Shown piece by piece: positions 22,301 through 30,669 of a DNA stretch of 64,000 bases. The stretch lies in contig JAIESQ010000045.1 of the NCBI GenBank assembly GCA_019745975.1, positions 62,001 through 126,000 on the forward strand, read 5' to 3'. The DNA comes from Pirellulales bacterium. GTDB lineage: Bacteria > Planctomycetota > Planctomycetia > Pirellulales > JAEUIK01. Below the pieces are notes generated by a model. It was not told where the DNA came from. It ran no database searches and saw only the letters and a program-made list of their open reading frames with translations. Each line of letters starts with the position of its first letter. Position 1 is the stretch's first letter. Position numbers and translations under genes: made by a program.

Positions 22301-22640
22301 CGTCGTCGGTGTGCCAGATAACGCCCCGATCGCCCACGGCCCAGCCGCGCATGGCATCGACAAACGCGACATCGTTCAAACCGGCGTCGTCCAATTCGTG
22401 AATCGACGGCGGACTGACCGGCGCCGCGGCCGCGACGGTTGCCGCCCGACGCGTAACTTCAGCCTGATCGAGTTCATCGGCAGTGGTCTCATCCGCTTCG
22501 CGCAGTTCGAAGGGATTGTCGTCCAGCAGGTCGCGAGCGCGTCGTTGTGCGCGGCTGGCGTGTGGGGCAAGCGCCGCCAGTGCCGCTGCGACAATCACCA
22601 GAGACTGGATCGCTTGGATTCGAAGTCTGGACGCAGCCAC
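19389..22640 (-). CDS. Exported BNR/YCF48-propeller protein fused to PIG-L-like and CBM9-like domains
   Basis: 1083 aa. Start GTG 22640 follows a GGGAGG site with 7-nt spacing and gives a signal peptide ending at ASRA. Residues about 80-385 hold repeated GWAVG and TDDGG(R/Q)(N/S)W units, the pattern of YCF48/BNR beta-propellers. A segment about 390-560 resembles PIG-L deacetylases (RPHVVLTHG, HDR), but the AHPDDE zinc motif is replaced by ATGAEVP, so activity is doubtful. An Ala/Pro-rich linker follows, then about the last 190 residues (PRLDAQLDDACWQQTE, YLAVECRR) look like a family 9 carbohydrate-binding domain. It is probably an extracytoplasmic carbohydrate-binding protein. It stands as its own unit. 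Confidence 0.82.
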   Translation of the reverse strand: MAASRLRIQAIQSLVIVAAALAALAPHASRAQRRARDLLDDNPFELREADETTADELDQAEVTRRAATVAAAAPVSPPSIHELDDAGLNDVAFVDAMRGWAVGDRGVIWHTDDAGITWHLQPSGTTARLTCVQFLDSDHGWAVGYEPWPRLAHTRGVLLHTDDGGRNWSRDRNTLLPSLRAVKFVTPTQGWAVAASSALYPGGTLWTEDGGQSWSTVSGDALASWSAGDWRDGARGIVVGPQLGAASVDRHAWRRTTGLSVASGRESPSLRAVRLAPNGEAWLVGDGGQVFVSRDGGRTAEPACEPLREVLRYTDLAAVDIVGTQIWIAGTPGSFVLHSVDAGRTWALHATGQSLPITALEFIDDLRGWAVGPLGTILGTIDGGRSWQAIRAPGRQAAWLGIFATGAEVPFEICAQLGAALGYRGVVQTLHDDHSQVAAQAGGVNRSDALVDDEACDRLAAAASLAGVSAVCSAPSAAIDSRAFEQRVNWLAVQLRTWRPHVVLTHGREARGDGIHDRIHAATLAAVSRAADPHALGHVAEHLALPPWDVARVVGCRAGDDRAAMRLASTEIPPRLARSLGDLADEARALMGVSAMGPELWGLSLDKPAGGELGRDLFVGLPLAAGGAARRSLPAADPQAAARWQRHGQQQRNVQAIFQRALDGAHGGELLAQLGELTNDWPPDATARLLDRLARQSAELGAWDRATELWQLLVDQHPTEPLAAAALIELIKHAGSSEIAWRMRRDGVQPSAAPIAGEIAPVGAAEEPSARKSSGVVAPASATSPVPAPVTIDSSRALQWAQRLEQQSGALFSEPFVRFGLLVSQRTQADPQADDSRIADRYLATLHQTRPHDSWWACAAGEQWLAAPAARCPKPLALCPRTDTRPRLDAQLDDACWQQTEPNAIEAAVADEQAEVSAMWRVAYDSEFLYLAVECRRLAGSAAAAPAIIRRGRTSPQPAAPRQHDEGLHAADRVEFSLDLDRDYATAYRLSVDSQGRPADVCAGDVTWNPVWYIAAGGSEATWIVEAAIPWTQLAPRAPMPGETWALGVVRVLPGDTCHAWAGTFTSPAPSQSGSSWGYLQFR

Positions 22641-22759
22641 CGGCGGACCTCCCTGTCTGCGAGCGTCGTCGCCACCGCGGCGGGGAGCATTTTAGGCGAG
22701 AAGGCGACTGGCGGGCGATGCCAGCTTACCGCGCGGGCCGCGCGTGCGTACCAAGACAC

Positions 22760-25700
22760 TCATTCTCCGCCGGCAAGCTCCGATTCGCCGTGACTGCTAG
22801 CAGGCGCGAAGCCGCGCCGCATTGTGTTTTCGCTAATCGTGCGGGGAATTACGAACTGCAGCAAGTACTCGCGTCCGCCCGCCTGGCTGCCGATGCCCGA
22901 TAGCTTGTAACCGCCGAACGGCTGCCGTCCGACGAGCGCGCCGGTGATACCGCGATTGAGATAGAGGTTCCCAGCGGCAATCTCGCGTCGGGCTTGCTCG
23001 AGATGCGCGGGGCTCCGCGAGAAGACGCCTGCCGTCAGCGCGTAGGCAGAATCGTTGACGATCGCGATCGCATCGTCGAAATTGGCCGCCCGCAACACGG
23101 CCAGCACAGGCCCAAACACTTCCTCCTGCGCCAGCGCCGCATCGCGCGGAACATCGGCGAAGATGTGCGGGCCGACATAGTAGCCTTCGGCGGCCAGCGG
23201 ACCGCAGTCGATCGCCAGCACTTCGCGCGCATGGCGCCGGGCCTCTTCAATCGCCCGCAGCACGCGCTGTTGCGACTCTTCATCGACCAACGGGCCAAGG
23301 TCGGTCGCGGGATCGTCGGCTGGGCCGATCTTCAAGGCCCGCGTGGCTTCGATCAGCCGGGCGAGAAACACCTCGTGGATGCTGTCGAGCGCCACCACGC
23401 GCGAGCAGGCCGAGCACTTTTGCCCCTGATAGCCGAAGGCGCTGGCAACGACGGCCAGCACGGCCTCGTCGAGATCGGCATCATCGTCGATGATAATGGC
23501 GTTCTTTCCCCCCATTTCGGCGATCACCCGTTTGACGAACCGGCCACCGCTGGCCGAGACTTCGGCCGCGCGGCGATTGATGGCCAGGCCTACCGCCCGC
23601 GAGCCCGTGAAGGCCACGAGCGCAACTTCCGGATGTTCGACGAGCGCGGCGCCGGCCGTCTCGCCGTCTCCGGGCAAGTAGTTCACCACCCCGGGCGGGA
23701 AACCTGCCGCGACGAACGCATCCATGAGCTGCGCCGCCACCAGTGGCGTTTGCTCGGCGGGCTTCATCACCACAGTGTTGCCGGTGGCCAGCGCGGCGGT
23801 CGTCATGCCGGTAAGTATCGCAAGCGGAAAATTCCAGGGGGCGATCACGGCCGCCACGCCGCGCGCAATAAACTCGAAGCGATTCTCCTCGCCCGGCACG
23901 TCGACGCCGTGCGGCCGTTCAAGGGCGAGGGCGCTGCTGGCGTAAAACTCGCAAAAGTCGATTGCTTCGGCCACGTCGGCGTCGGCTTCGCGCCACGGCT
24001 TGCCGGCTTCGAGCATGATCCATGCCGCCAACTCCAACCGCTTGCCGCGCAAATGTTCCGCGACGCGGCGGAGCAGATCGGCGCGTTGCTCCACGGGCTG
24101 CCGCGACCAGTCGGGCCAGGCTGCGCGCGCGGCCGCCGCGGCCCGTTCGACATTGCCCTGGCGCGCCGACGCGGCAGTGCCGATCACTTCGCGTCGCCGC
24201 GAGGGGTTCAGCGAAACAATCTGCTCCGCGGTTTCGAACGATTCTCCGCCGATCACCAATGGGGCGTGCCGGCTGAGTTGCTGGCGCACACTGGCGATGG
24301 CGCGCAGCATGGCGTCGCGATTGGCCGCCACGGCGAAGTCGGTCGGTGGCGTGTTCTGAAAGGTCCAGGCGAACGGGTCGTGGCGCGGCGCCGCAGCGGT
24401 CGACAAGGCCCCGCCGCGCGCGGCTTCGGTCGACGACGTGCGACGCTTGGCTTGTGACGCCAATAGTTCTTCGGGATTCATGAGCAATCGCTCCGGCGAG
24501 ACATGCTCGGTGAAACTCGCTCTAAGAAAGGAATCGTTCGACGTGTTCTCCAACAACCGCCGCACCAGGTACGCCATGCCCGGGATCAATTCGCCAAAGG
24601 GCATGTACACGCGGACGCGGTTCCCCAAATCGACCAGCGCCTGCTTGATGGGATCGCCCATGCCGTACAAAAGCTGCAGCTCGAAACCGCTGGGGGCGAT
24701 TCCGAGTTGCCGCGCCACGGCGATCGCGTGCGCCAGCGAACGGACGTTGTGGCTGGCAATGGCGGGGCGCAGCGCGTCGCGCGCGGCGAACAACTGGCAG
24801 GTCAAGCGTTCGAAGTTCGCATCGGTGGCGGCCTTTTCGTCAAAAACTGGCACCGGCCAGCCGACGCTGCGGGCGTGCACCGTTTCGTAATCCCAGTAGG
24901 CCCCTTTCACCAGACGCACCCACACGGGCGCGCCGCGGCGGCGCGCCCAGTCGGCCAGCGATTGTAAGTCGTCGGCCGCGTCGCGCAGGTACGCTTGCAC
25001 GACAATGCCCACGTCACACACATCGCTGAACTCCTCTTCGCCGAGCACCTGCTTAAAGATCTCGATCGTCAGGGTCCGCTTGTCAAACGATTCCATGTCA
25101 ACGTTGACAAAGGCGCGCAGCTCGCGGGCTTGACGCAGCAAGGGGCGCAGCCGATCGGCGACGCGCCGCGTGGTGCCGGGCGTGTCGAGCGGATCGAACC
25201 GGCAATCGAGCGCCGAGAGCTTGAGCGACACATTCACGCGCGGCAGTTGGCGATCCAAGGCGCGATCGATCTGTGGCACCTCGGGCCAGGCGTTGACGAG
25301 CGGGGCGATCTCGGCCAACAGCTCGAGATAGGCGCGCTGGTAGCGATCGGCCTCGAGGCCGCTGGTGACCGCCTCGCCCAACAGGTCGAGAGTAAATCCC
25401 CGGCGCAGCTTGCGCTCCCGCCAGGCGGCGGCCAGCACTTCGCCAGCGCTTGTGCCCGCGATGAACCGCCGCGCTTGCGCCAAGACATTGCGCCGCGCGG
25501 CGATGGCTAGTGCCCTTCCCGCCAGGCTGCCAGGGGGCGCGAGCTGCAGCCCCAGCCGGGCGGCTCCGGGCAAGTACTGCGAGACCTCGGCGAAGTATTC
25601 TTGCAGGTGGCGCGCCACCGCATCGCTCGTCGCGAGCATGGGGAGCACGTCGACGAAGCGGAACATCTGCACTTTGACGCTTTCGTCCTGCATCGCCCAC

Positions 25701-25846
25701 GACATCAGGGCGTCATCCCACCAACGGCGTTCGAAGAGCGAGGGGCGGCGGTCATCAAGCCGCGCAAAGATTTCACGCCCCACCTCGCGCGTCATGCGCT
25801 CGATGCTCGCTAATTCGTGCGCATTAAATGGGGCCAGTTGGTGCAT
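22760..25846 (-). CDS. putA: Bifunctional proline dehydrogenase / glutamate-semialdehyde dehydrogenase (PutA)
   Basis: 1028 aa. It oxidises proline to glutamate in two steps. The FAD-dependent proline dehydrogenase barrel spans about residues 130-440 (VNVSLKLSALD, VRLVKGAYWDYE, YMPFGELIPGMAYLVRR), the NAD-dependent aldehyde dehydrogenase about 500-990, with the active-site Cys in GQKCSACS (C811), the Glu in VIAEMGGKNAII and an EEVFGPVL motif. There is no N-terminal DNA-binding domain, so it is not an autorepressor like enterobacterial PutA. Start ATG 25846. It lies alone between an exported protein and a membrane protein on the same strand, 111 bases behind the latter. Confidence 0.95.
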   Translation of the reverse strand: MHQLAPFNAHELASIERMTREVGREIFARLDDRRPSLFERRWWDDALMSWAMQDESVKVQMFRFVDVLPMLATSDAVARHLQEYFAEVSQYLPGAARLGLQLAPPGSLAGRALAIAARRNVLAQARRFIAGTSAGEVLAAAWRERKLRRGFTLDLLGEAVTSGLEADRYQRAYLELLAEIAPLVNAWPEVPQIDRALDRQLPRVNVSLKLSALDCRFDPLDTPGTTRRVADRLRPLLRQARELRAFVNVDMESFDKRTLTIEIFKQVLGEEEFSDVCDVGIVVQAYLRDAADDLQSLADWARRRGAPVWVRLVKGAYWDYETVHARSVGWPVPVFDEKAATDANFERLTCQLFAARDALRPAIASHNVRSLAHAIAVARQLGIAPSGFELQLLYGMGDPIKQALVDLGNRVRVYMPFGELIPGMAYLVRRLLENTSNDSFLRASFTEHVSPERLLMNPEELLASQAKRRTSSTEAARGGALSTAAAPRHDPFAWTFQNTPPTDFAVAANRDAMLRAIASVRQQLSRHAPLVIGGESFETAEQIVSLNPSRRREVIGTAASARQGNVERAAAAARAAWPDWSRQPVEQRADLLRRVAEHLRGKRLELAAWIMLEAGKPWREADADVAEAIDFCEFYASSALALERPHGVDVPGEENRFEFIARGVAAVIAPWNFPLAILTGMTTAALATGNTVVMKPAEQTPLVAAQLMDAFVAAGFPPGVVNYLPGDGETAGAALVEHPEVALVAFTGSRAVGLAINRRAAEVSASGGRFVKRVIAEMGGKNAIIIDDDADLDEAVLAVVASAFGYQGQKCSACSRVVALDSIHEVFLARLIEATRALKIGPADDPATDLGPLVDEESQQRVLRAIEEARRHAREVLAIDCGPLAAEGYYVGPHIFADVPRDAALAQEEVFGPVLAVLRAANFDDAIAIVNDSAYALTAGVFSRSPAHLEQARREIAAGNLYLNRGITGALVGRQPFGGYKLSGIGSQAGGREYLLQFVIPRTISENTMRRGFAPASSHGESELAGGE

Positions 25847-25957
25847 TGCCGAGTAGGCCGTCGAGCGCCAAACCGCGAAGACGTTCAGATTGCCAGACGC
25901 CAGCAGAATTCTATCCCGGTCGGATGGCGCGAAAGCACGATTTTCGCGCGGCGAGAG

Positions 25958-26620
25958 TTAACCGCCCAAGCCGTGGCCAATGGGACGGTTCGCCAGAATA
26001 TCCAGGGCCAGGCCGAGGTCGTAAAACGCCGCTAACTCGATGACCAGCAGAACAACGAGCTTGAACAACAACACTCCCAAACGGCCGTCGATCGGGAATC
26101 CGTGACGCCGCACCCCAGCCGGCACGCTGGCAGGTAGTGGATCGCCCGCATAGAGCGCCCGTCCAGTGCGCGAGAGGAGCAGATAGAGGGTGCCGATCTG
26201 CACGATCGCGCAAAACAAGCCTGGCAACAGCGGATAGCCGGCATCGAAGCCGCTACCGATGGCTGCCAGCGCCGTGACGAGCAAAGCGCACGACAGGATC
26301 ACCTGCGCCCAGCGCGCCCAGCGGTGTAGCAGAAAAACACCCACGGCCGCCAGCACGCCGTAAACGAGGTCGGGCGCCGGCGAAAGGAGCGGCCAGAACT
26401 GCCCCAGCGCCACAACGGCGACGACCGCTTGCGCATAGCCGAGGGCCAAAATCGTCGAGCCGCGCACCCAGAGAAAATCGGTGGAGAGACCGTCGGTGCT
26501 GGCGATCGCTGGGGGATCGTCGACCAGCGGCGGGGGCGCTTCGTAAGGGTTATCCGACGGCAGCGGCGATGCGCCGTGGCCTGGCGTTCGGCCGGTGTCA
26601 GCCTCAGCCTTCGAGGCCAT
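25958..26620 (-). CDS. Membrane protein with N-terminal NPYEAP motif
   Basis: 220 aa. The first 45 residues are polar and contain NPYEAPPP, a short motif seen at the cytoplasmic N-terminus of many planctomycete membrane proteins; four to five hydrophobic helices follow (about residues 52-75, 82-97, 105-122, 130-148 and 183-203). No family recognised. It overlaps the preceding TPR gene by 17 nt, so the two are coupled. ATG 26620 fits. A second, smaller NPYQAP protein is found at 51866-52222. Function unknown. Confidence 0.8.
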   Translation of the reverse strand: MASKAEADTGRTPGHGASPLPSDNPYEAPPPLVDDPPAIASTDGLSTDFLWVRGSTILALGYAQAVVAVVALGQFWPLLSPAPDLVYGVLAAVGVFLLHRWARWAQVILSCALLVTALAAIGSGFDAGYPLLPGLFCAIVQIGTLYLLLSRTGRALYAGDPLPASVPAGVRRHGFPIDGRLGVLLFKLVVLLVIELAAFYDLGLALDILANRPIGHGLGG

Positions 26621-27044
26621 ATTCCTTCATCAGCGCGCGGAAAGTCGGCTCACCGCGTAGCGGATCGAGGTCGCGGTCCGACTCCAAATGCTCGAAGTCT
26701 TCATAGCCGCACTCGAAGGCTTGGCGCAGCTCGGCGATCGCTTCGCTCGGACGGCTGCTCATGGCCAGGCTGCAAGCCAGGTTGTAACGCACGATGCAAT
26801 CGGCCGGCCGTAACCGAGCTAGCCGATGATCGAGCACCAGCGCCTCGGCGTGCCGGCCCTTGCGGGTGAGCAACTCCGCCTGGCAACGCAGCACATCCAC
26901 ATAGTCGGGATTGCGGGCCAGAATCTGACCGTAAAACCAGGTCTCGAAGTCGATCTGGCTCTGCTGGCAGAAGCGTTCCAGAGGGGAGGTCGCGGCGACT
27001 TTCTTGCGCGGTTCGGATGGCAACTGCGGTTCGGAGGCAGACAT
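26604..27044 (-). CDS. TPR-like helical repeat protein
   Basis: 146 aa. ATG 27044 has a GGGAG site 6 nt upstream, better than a TTG twelve bases earlier. After a Ser/Pro-rich start come two to three TPR-like helical pairs: FYGQILARNPDYVDVLRCQAEL, ALVLDHRLARLRPADCIVRYNLAC, then a repeat around EAIAELRQAFECGY. The ending DPLRGEPTFRALMK is typical of the last TPR in such short proteins. It is presumably a cytoplasmic protein-interaction module. It overlaps the NPYEAP membrane-protein gene behind it by 17 nt, so the two products may act together. Confidence 0.85.
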   Translation of the reverse strand: MSASEPQLPSEPRKKVAATSPLERFCQQSQIDFETWFYGQILARNPDYVDVLRCQAELLTRKGRHAEALVLDHRLARLRPADCIVRYNLACSLAMSSRPSEAIAELRQAFECGYEDFEHLESDRDLDPLRGEPTFRALMKEYGLEG

Positions 27045-27548
27045 GCGCGCTCCCAAAGTTCAAACCACGCCTCGCACGCCGCCCCCGGCCGAAGGCTCGA
27101 CCGTTTCCACGCGCTGCCGGCAGCCGACACGTTCGTCACGACAACCGCTATTGGCATTATAGAGTCAGTAGTCGGGTCTGCAATCGATTCGTCGAACGTC
27201 CCGGCCAGCACGCGGTCTAAAGGCATTGCGTGCCGTGACCGGCGGCGCCAAAAAACCTGCCGGCACGATCGATCGAGAGCGCGCCGTGAGCACGGCTAGG
27301 CCGGCGATCGCTCGGCGCGTGGATTTTTACTGCAAGCCCATGTGGCAAAAGTGCCTCGGCGTTGTAGCGAATCAGCGCCCTGGGGCGCTTGGTCGCGGCT
27401 CTTGACCCATTTCGCCGGCGGGGTTAGCGTTACAAGCGCAGTAGGGCCTGTCGCCCGGCGCCGCCGTTCGTTAAGCTATTAGCCCCTGTTTTTGACCTGG
27501 CGGCAAGTTGATCAGCCGGCCGCTTCGCATGCGTCAGGAGCATATTCC
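27045..27548. other. Intergenic region between divergent genes
   Basis: About 500 bases between the TPR gene (minus) and the acidic protein gene (plus). It should carry promoters for both. I see no gene, tRNA or strong repeat; the right end has an AGGAG ribosome-binding site. Confidence 0.4.
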
Positions 27549-27857
27549 ATGAGCGCTTCGTCGCACCCGAACCAAGAAACGCCGACGAACGGCTCGACGC
27601 GGCCCAACCTGGGAGATGCCGAAGAATTGCTAAGCCGCCGGCAGCCACTCCTCAGCGGCGAAGAGGAGGAAGAACAAGAGGAGGTCAACGACGACGATTT
27701 TGACGACGAGTTCGACGACGACTTCGAACAGGAACTGGCTGACGAGTGGGAGGAGCTCGACGACGTCAACGGGCTCGATACCGATGGCGAGCCCGACGAA
27801 GATATCGAGGGAGACGACTCGGAAGAATCGATGGACGAAGATGCCGAGGATTTCTGA
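27549..27857 (+). CDS. Small, extremely acidic disordered protein
   Basis: 102 aa. ATG 27549 follows AGGAG with 8-nt spacing, a convincing start. After a polar N-terminus (MSASSHPNQETPTNG) and a short helix (DAEELLSRRQPLL), the remaining 65 residues are mostly Asp and Glu with regularly placed Phe/Trp/Leu (DDDFDDEFDDDFEQ). There is no signal peptide or Cys. No family recognised. Such proteins can buffer cations, chaperone basic proteins or mimic nucleic acid; which applies here is unknown. It is convergent with the HAD gene that follows. Confidence 0.75.
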   Translation: MSASSHPNQETPTNGSTRPNLGDAEELLSRRQPLLSGEEEEEQEEVNDDDFDDEFDDDFEQELADEWEELDDVNGLDTDGEPDEDIEGDDSEESMDEDAEDF

Positions 27858-27906
27858 GCGCCGTCACGCTCTCGTCGAACACGCCGCGTTAGGGCGATCA
27901 TCGGCG

Positions 27907-28713
27907 TCATCCCGATAGCAGTTGGGCGGCACCCTCCGCGGCCTGCAGTGGTTCGTCGTCGCACAAGTCGGCGACCGATTCGACCATCAAGTCTGGCCGG
28001 TACGCGTAGCGCACCAGGTCTTCACGCCGCGTGCCGCCCGAGAGTACCAGCACCGTGCGGTAGCCCATTTGCACGCCGCCGAGGATGTCGGTTTCCATCG
28101 TGTCGCCAATGATCGTCGTTTCGGCGGTCGCCAGCCCCAGCTCCTTGCGGGCGGCGCGCATCATCACGGGGCTCGGCTTGCCGACGCTGAAGGCCTTGAG
28201 CCCGGTGGCCGTTTCCAGCATGGCGACCGTGGCGCCACAGCCGGGGCGCAGTCCGTGCGGCGTGGGGCAATTAGGATCGAGGTTCGTGGCGATGAGCTTG
28301 GCGCCACCCAGGATCATGCGCGAGGCGATCTCCATCGTTTCGAAGGTGAGCGAGCGCCCTTCGCCCACCACCACGTAGTCGGGGTCGTGGTCGACGATGG
28401 CGTAGCCGTTATGGTGCAAAGCCTGCAGCAGGCCTCCTTCGCCGATGACATACGCCGTGCCGTGCGGCTTTTGCGCTGCCAGGAACCGCGCCGTCGCCAT
28501 CGCGCAGGTGTAGATGTGCTCTTCGCCGACGTCGATCCCCATGCGATGCAGCTTCATCGCCACGTCGCGACGTGTGCGCTGACTGTTGTTCGTCAAGAAC
28601 GCGAACCGAATGTTCAGTTCCAAAAGCCGGGCGATGAACGTGTCGGCGCCCCCGATCAACTCGTTGCCCCGGTAAATCACACCGTCCATATCGATCAAGT
28701 ATCCGTGTGGCAT
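27907..28713 (-). CDS. HAD superfamily hydrolase, NagD-type (IIA)
   Basis: 268 aa, normal for the family. HAD motifs in order: catalytic DMDGVIYRG (D8, D10), FLTNNSQR (motif II), the lysine in VGKPSP (motif III) and GDTMETDI (motif IV). The cap lies between motifs II and III, as in class IIA enzymes such as NagD, which dephosphorylate small sugar and nucleoside phosphates. ATG 28713 is chosen because the catalytic motif starts eight residues later; a longer frame starts upstream without need. It is a single gene, followed by a 432-base gap. Substrate unknown. Confidence 0.93.
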   Translation of the reverse strand: MPHGYLIDMDGVIYRGNELIGGADTFIARLLELNIRFAFLTNNSQRTRRDVAMKLHRMGIDVGEEHIYTCAMATARFLAAQKPHGTAYVIGEGGLLQALHHNGYAIVDHDPDYVVVGEGRSLTFETMEIASRMILGGAKLIATNLDPNCPTPHGLRPGCGATVAMLETATGLKAFSVGKPSPVMMRAARKELGLATAETTIIGDTMETDILGGVQMGYRTVLVLSGGTRREDLVRYAYRPDLMVESVADLCDDEPLQAAEGAAQLLSG

Positions 28714-29145
28714 CGTCGTGTTGTTCCGCGGGGTGAAGTGGACAGGATGTGGCGAGATCAAAGCGGTGGGTTGCTAGCTGTGGGATGGTTGTCGGGTGGG
28801 CCAATCGCGGCGGTGGCGGCGCGCTAGGGCAGGCTCGTGCGGGACTGGACGACTAACGCAAACGCCGCGCCGCAAGGTGGTGCCGACAGTGCGAACCGTG
28901 TTGCGACTTGAGTTACGACCGCCCCAGGCGCGGTTGCCAAGGAAAAACTCGTGAGTTTCTGCCCGCAAGTTTTGCGGCTGCTCAGATTCTATGCACTCGC
29001 GTGAAGAGGGCGCGCAGAACGCGTCAAAGTTGTGCGGACGACGAGTGGTGTTTGGCGCACAATCGTTTAGCACGCTTGCGACTGGCGGCGATGCAGTGCA
29101 GGCGACCCCGCAGGAAACACGGCTGGATCGGCAACAGTGCCAAGC
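28714..29145. other. Intergenic region
   Basis: About 430 bases between the HAD gene and miaE, both on the minus strand. No gene, tRNA or repeat is seen; the HAD promoter should lie here. Confidence 0.4.
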
Positions 29146-29733
29146 CTAGCTGTGCATGCGCGGCAGTGCGTCGCCGCGGGCGATGATTTCGGCTTCGGCC
29201 GCGGCCAGCTCAGCGAGCCGGCCGCGCACCACCTCGCTGTCGGCGAATTCCTCGGCGAAGCGCACATACGTGCTGTAGTGCCGTGCCTCGCTCTCGAACA
29301 AGCTACCGTAGAAATTGGCCAGCTCGGCATCGCGGCCCCCGTCGCGCAAGTGATCGCGCAACAGCGCGAACCGCTCGCAGCTGCGGGCTTCGATCAGCGC
29401 GGCGATCAGGCAGCGATCGACGGCGCGCCCCGGCTCTAGCTTGCGTGCCAGCTCGTGAAGCTGCCGGCCGTAGTTGCTCGGCGGCAAACGGCGGAAGCGC
29501 ACGCCGCGGCGCTCCAGCAGATCGAGCACTTGCCGGAAGTGTTCGAGCTCCTCGCTGACGATCTCGGCGAGGGCGCGCACCAGGTCGGTGCGCTCGACAT
29601 AGGAGAAGATCAAGTTGAGCGCGACGCCGGCGGCTTTCTTCTCGCAGTGCGCATGATCGATCAGCACTTCGTCGAGGTGGCGATCGACCGTAGCCAGCCA
29701 GCGGGCGGAAGTGTCGGTGCGCAAGCCCAGCAC
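29146..29733 (-). CDS. miaE: tRNA-(ms2io6A)-hydroxylase (MiaE)
   Basis: 195 aa. MiaE is a ferritin-like di-iron monooxygenase that hydroxylates the isopentenyl group of ms2i6A37 in tRNA. Iron-ligand helices are visible: HCEKKAAG, EELEHFRQV (ExxH), EARSCERF and ESEARHY. Length matches known MiaE. It starts with GTG 29733, with AAGGAT 9 nt upstream, 14 nt after the stop of an SDR gene on the same strand, so the two are probably co-transcribed. MiaA and MiaB, which make its substrate, are not in the window. Confidence 0.92.
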   Translation of the reverse strand: MLGLRTDTSARWLATVDRHLDEVLIDHAHCEKKAAGVALNLIFSYVERTDLVRALAEIVSEELEHFRQVLDLLERRGVRFRRLPPSNYGRQLHELARKLEPGRAVDRCLIAALIEARSCERFALLRDHLRDGGRDAELANFYGSLFESEARHYSTYVRFAEEFADSEVVRGRLAELAAAEAEIIARGDALPRMHS

Positions 29734-29747
29734 GGCGGCGATCCTTT

Positions 29748-30560
29748 CTAATCGCCGCCCGCGGCACCGCGCAACCGCCGCTGCGTGTGGCGCATGAACC
29801 AGGCCGGCGCCAGCCGCTTGAGATACCAGGCAATGCGTCCCTCGCGCGGCAGCATCACATAGAGACGCTTGCGTTGCATGGCCCCGATGGCGGCGTCGGC
29901 CACGTCGTCGGCCGTCATCTTGGCGCGCTCGAAGGCCCGTCGCGCGACCTTGATCAAGTCGTCGGTCACAAAGCGGCTATCGGCCAGCAGGTTGGTCGCG
30001 AAGAAGGCCGGGCACAACACGCTCACCCCGACGTTGTGCGGCAGCAACTCGGCATAGAGCGTCTCGGACATCGACAACACGCCCGCCTTGGTCACGTTGT
30101 AGCCGGCCATGCCGGGCACGGAACCAACGGCCGCCAGCGACGCGGTGTTGATGATGTGGGCGCCTTGCGGATTGCGCTTGAGCCAATCGACGAAAAAATG
30201 GCAGCCGTAGATGACGTTCCACAAATTGATGTCGACAATCCAATGCCAGTCTTCCAACGAGAACGCGCCGACTTCCCCTGCCCCGGCCACGCCGGCGTTA
30301 TTGACCAGCAGATCGAGCCGCAGCCAAGTGGCTTGCAATTTGTCGCGCAGCGCTTGCCATTGTTCGGGGCGTCGCACGTCGAGTAGCTCAACCTGGCCGT
30401 CGCCCCCTGCCGCGCGCACGCGCTCGAGCGTCTCCTGGCTCCCCGCTTCGTTGATATCGCATAGCGCGATGTGCCAGCCGTCGCGGGCCAGGCGGAGACA
30501 GATGGCGCGCCCCAGTCCGCTGGCGGCTCCGGTGACGATGGCGTGGCGACGCTCTGGCAT
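29748..30560 (-). CDS. SDR family oxidoreductase
   Basis: 270 aa. Classical SDR with cofactor motif GAASGLGRA near residues 11-19, an acidic residue (CDINE) suggesting NAD preference, NNAG, the catalytic serine in NTASLAAV and YNVTKAG (YxxxK). The C-terminal tail WYLKRLAPAWFMR is basic and hydrophobic, as in lipid- or membrane-associated SDRs. ATG 30560. It sits 14 nt before miaE, probably in the same transcript, though a functional link is not evident. Substrate unknown. Confidence 0.93.
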   Translation of the reverse strand: MPERRHAIVTGAASGLGRAICLRLARDGWHIALCDINEAGSQETLERVRAAGGDGQVELLDVRRPEQWQALRDKLQATWLRLDLLVNNAGVAGAGEVGAFSLEDWHWIVDINLWNVIYGCHFFVDWLKRNPQGAHIINTASLAAVGSVPGMAGYNVTKAGVLSMSETLYAELLPHNVGVSVLCPAFFATNLLADSRFVTDDLIKVARRAFERAKMTADDVADAAIGAMQRKRLYVMLPREGRIAWYLKRLAPAWFMRHTQRRLRGAAGGD

Positions 30561-30669
30561 GAATCGGCGGTTTCAGTACGATACAGAGGAACTTCCGCAG
30601 GGCTCCAGCGAGCGCGCGGACTGAGTCGACTTAAGTCCGCGGCTAACCGTCGGCGCCGTGCGACGCGGC

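Noticed and set aside
22994-24457. 487-codon frame on the plus strand opposite putA
   Set aside because: Shadow of putA on the other strand; motif-free and rich in His, Arg and Gly.
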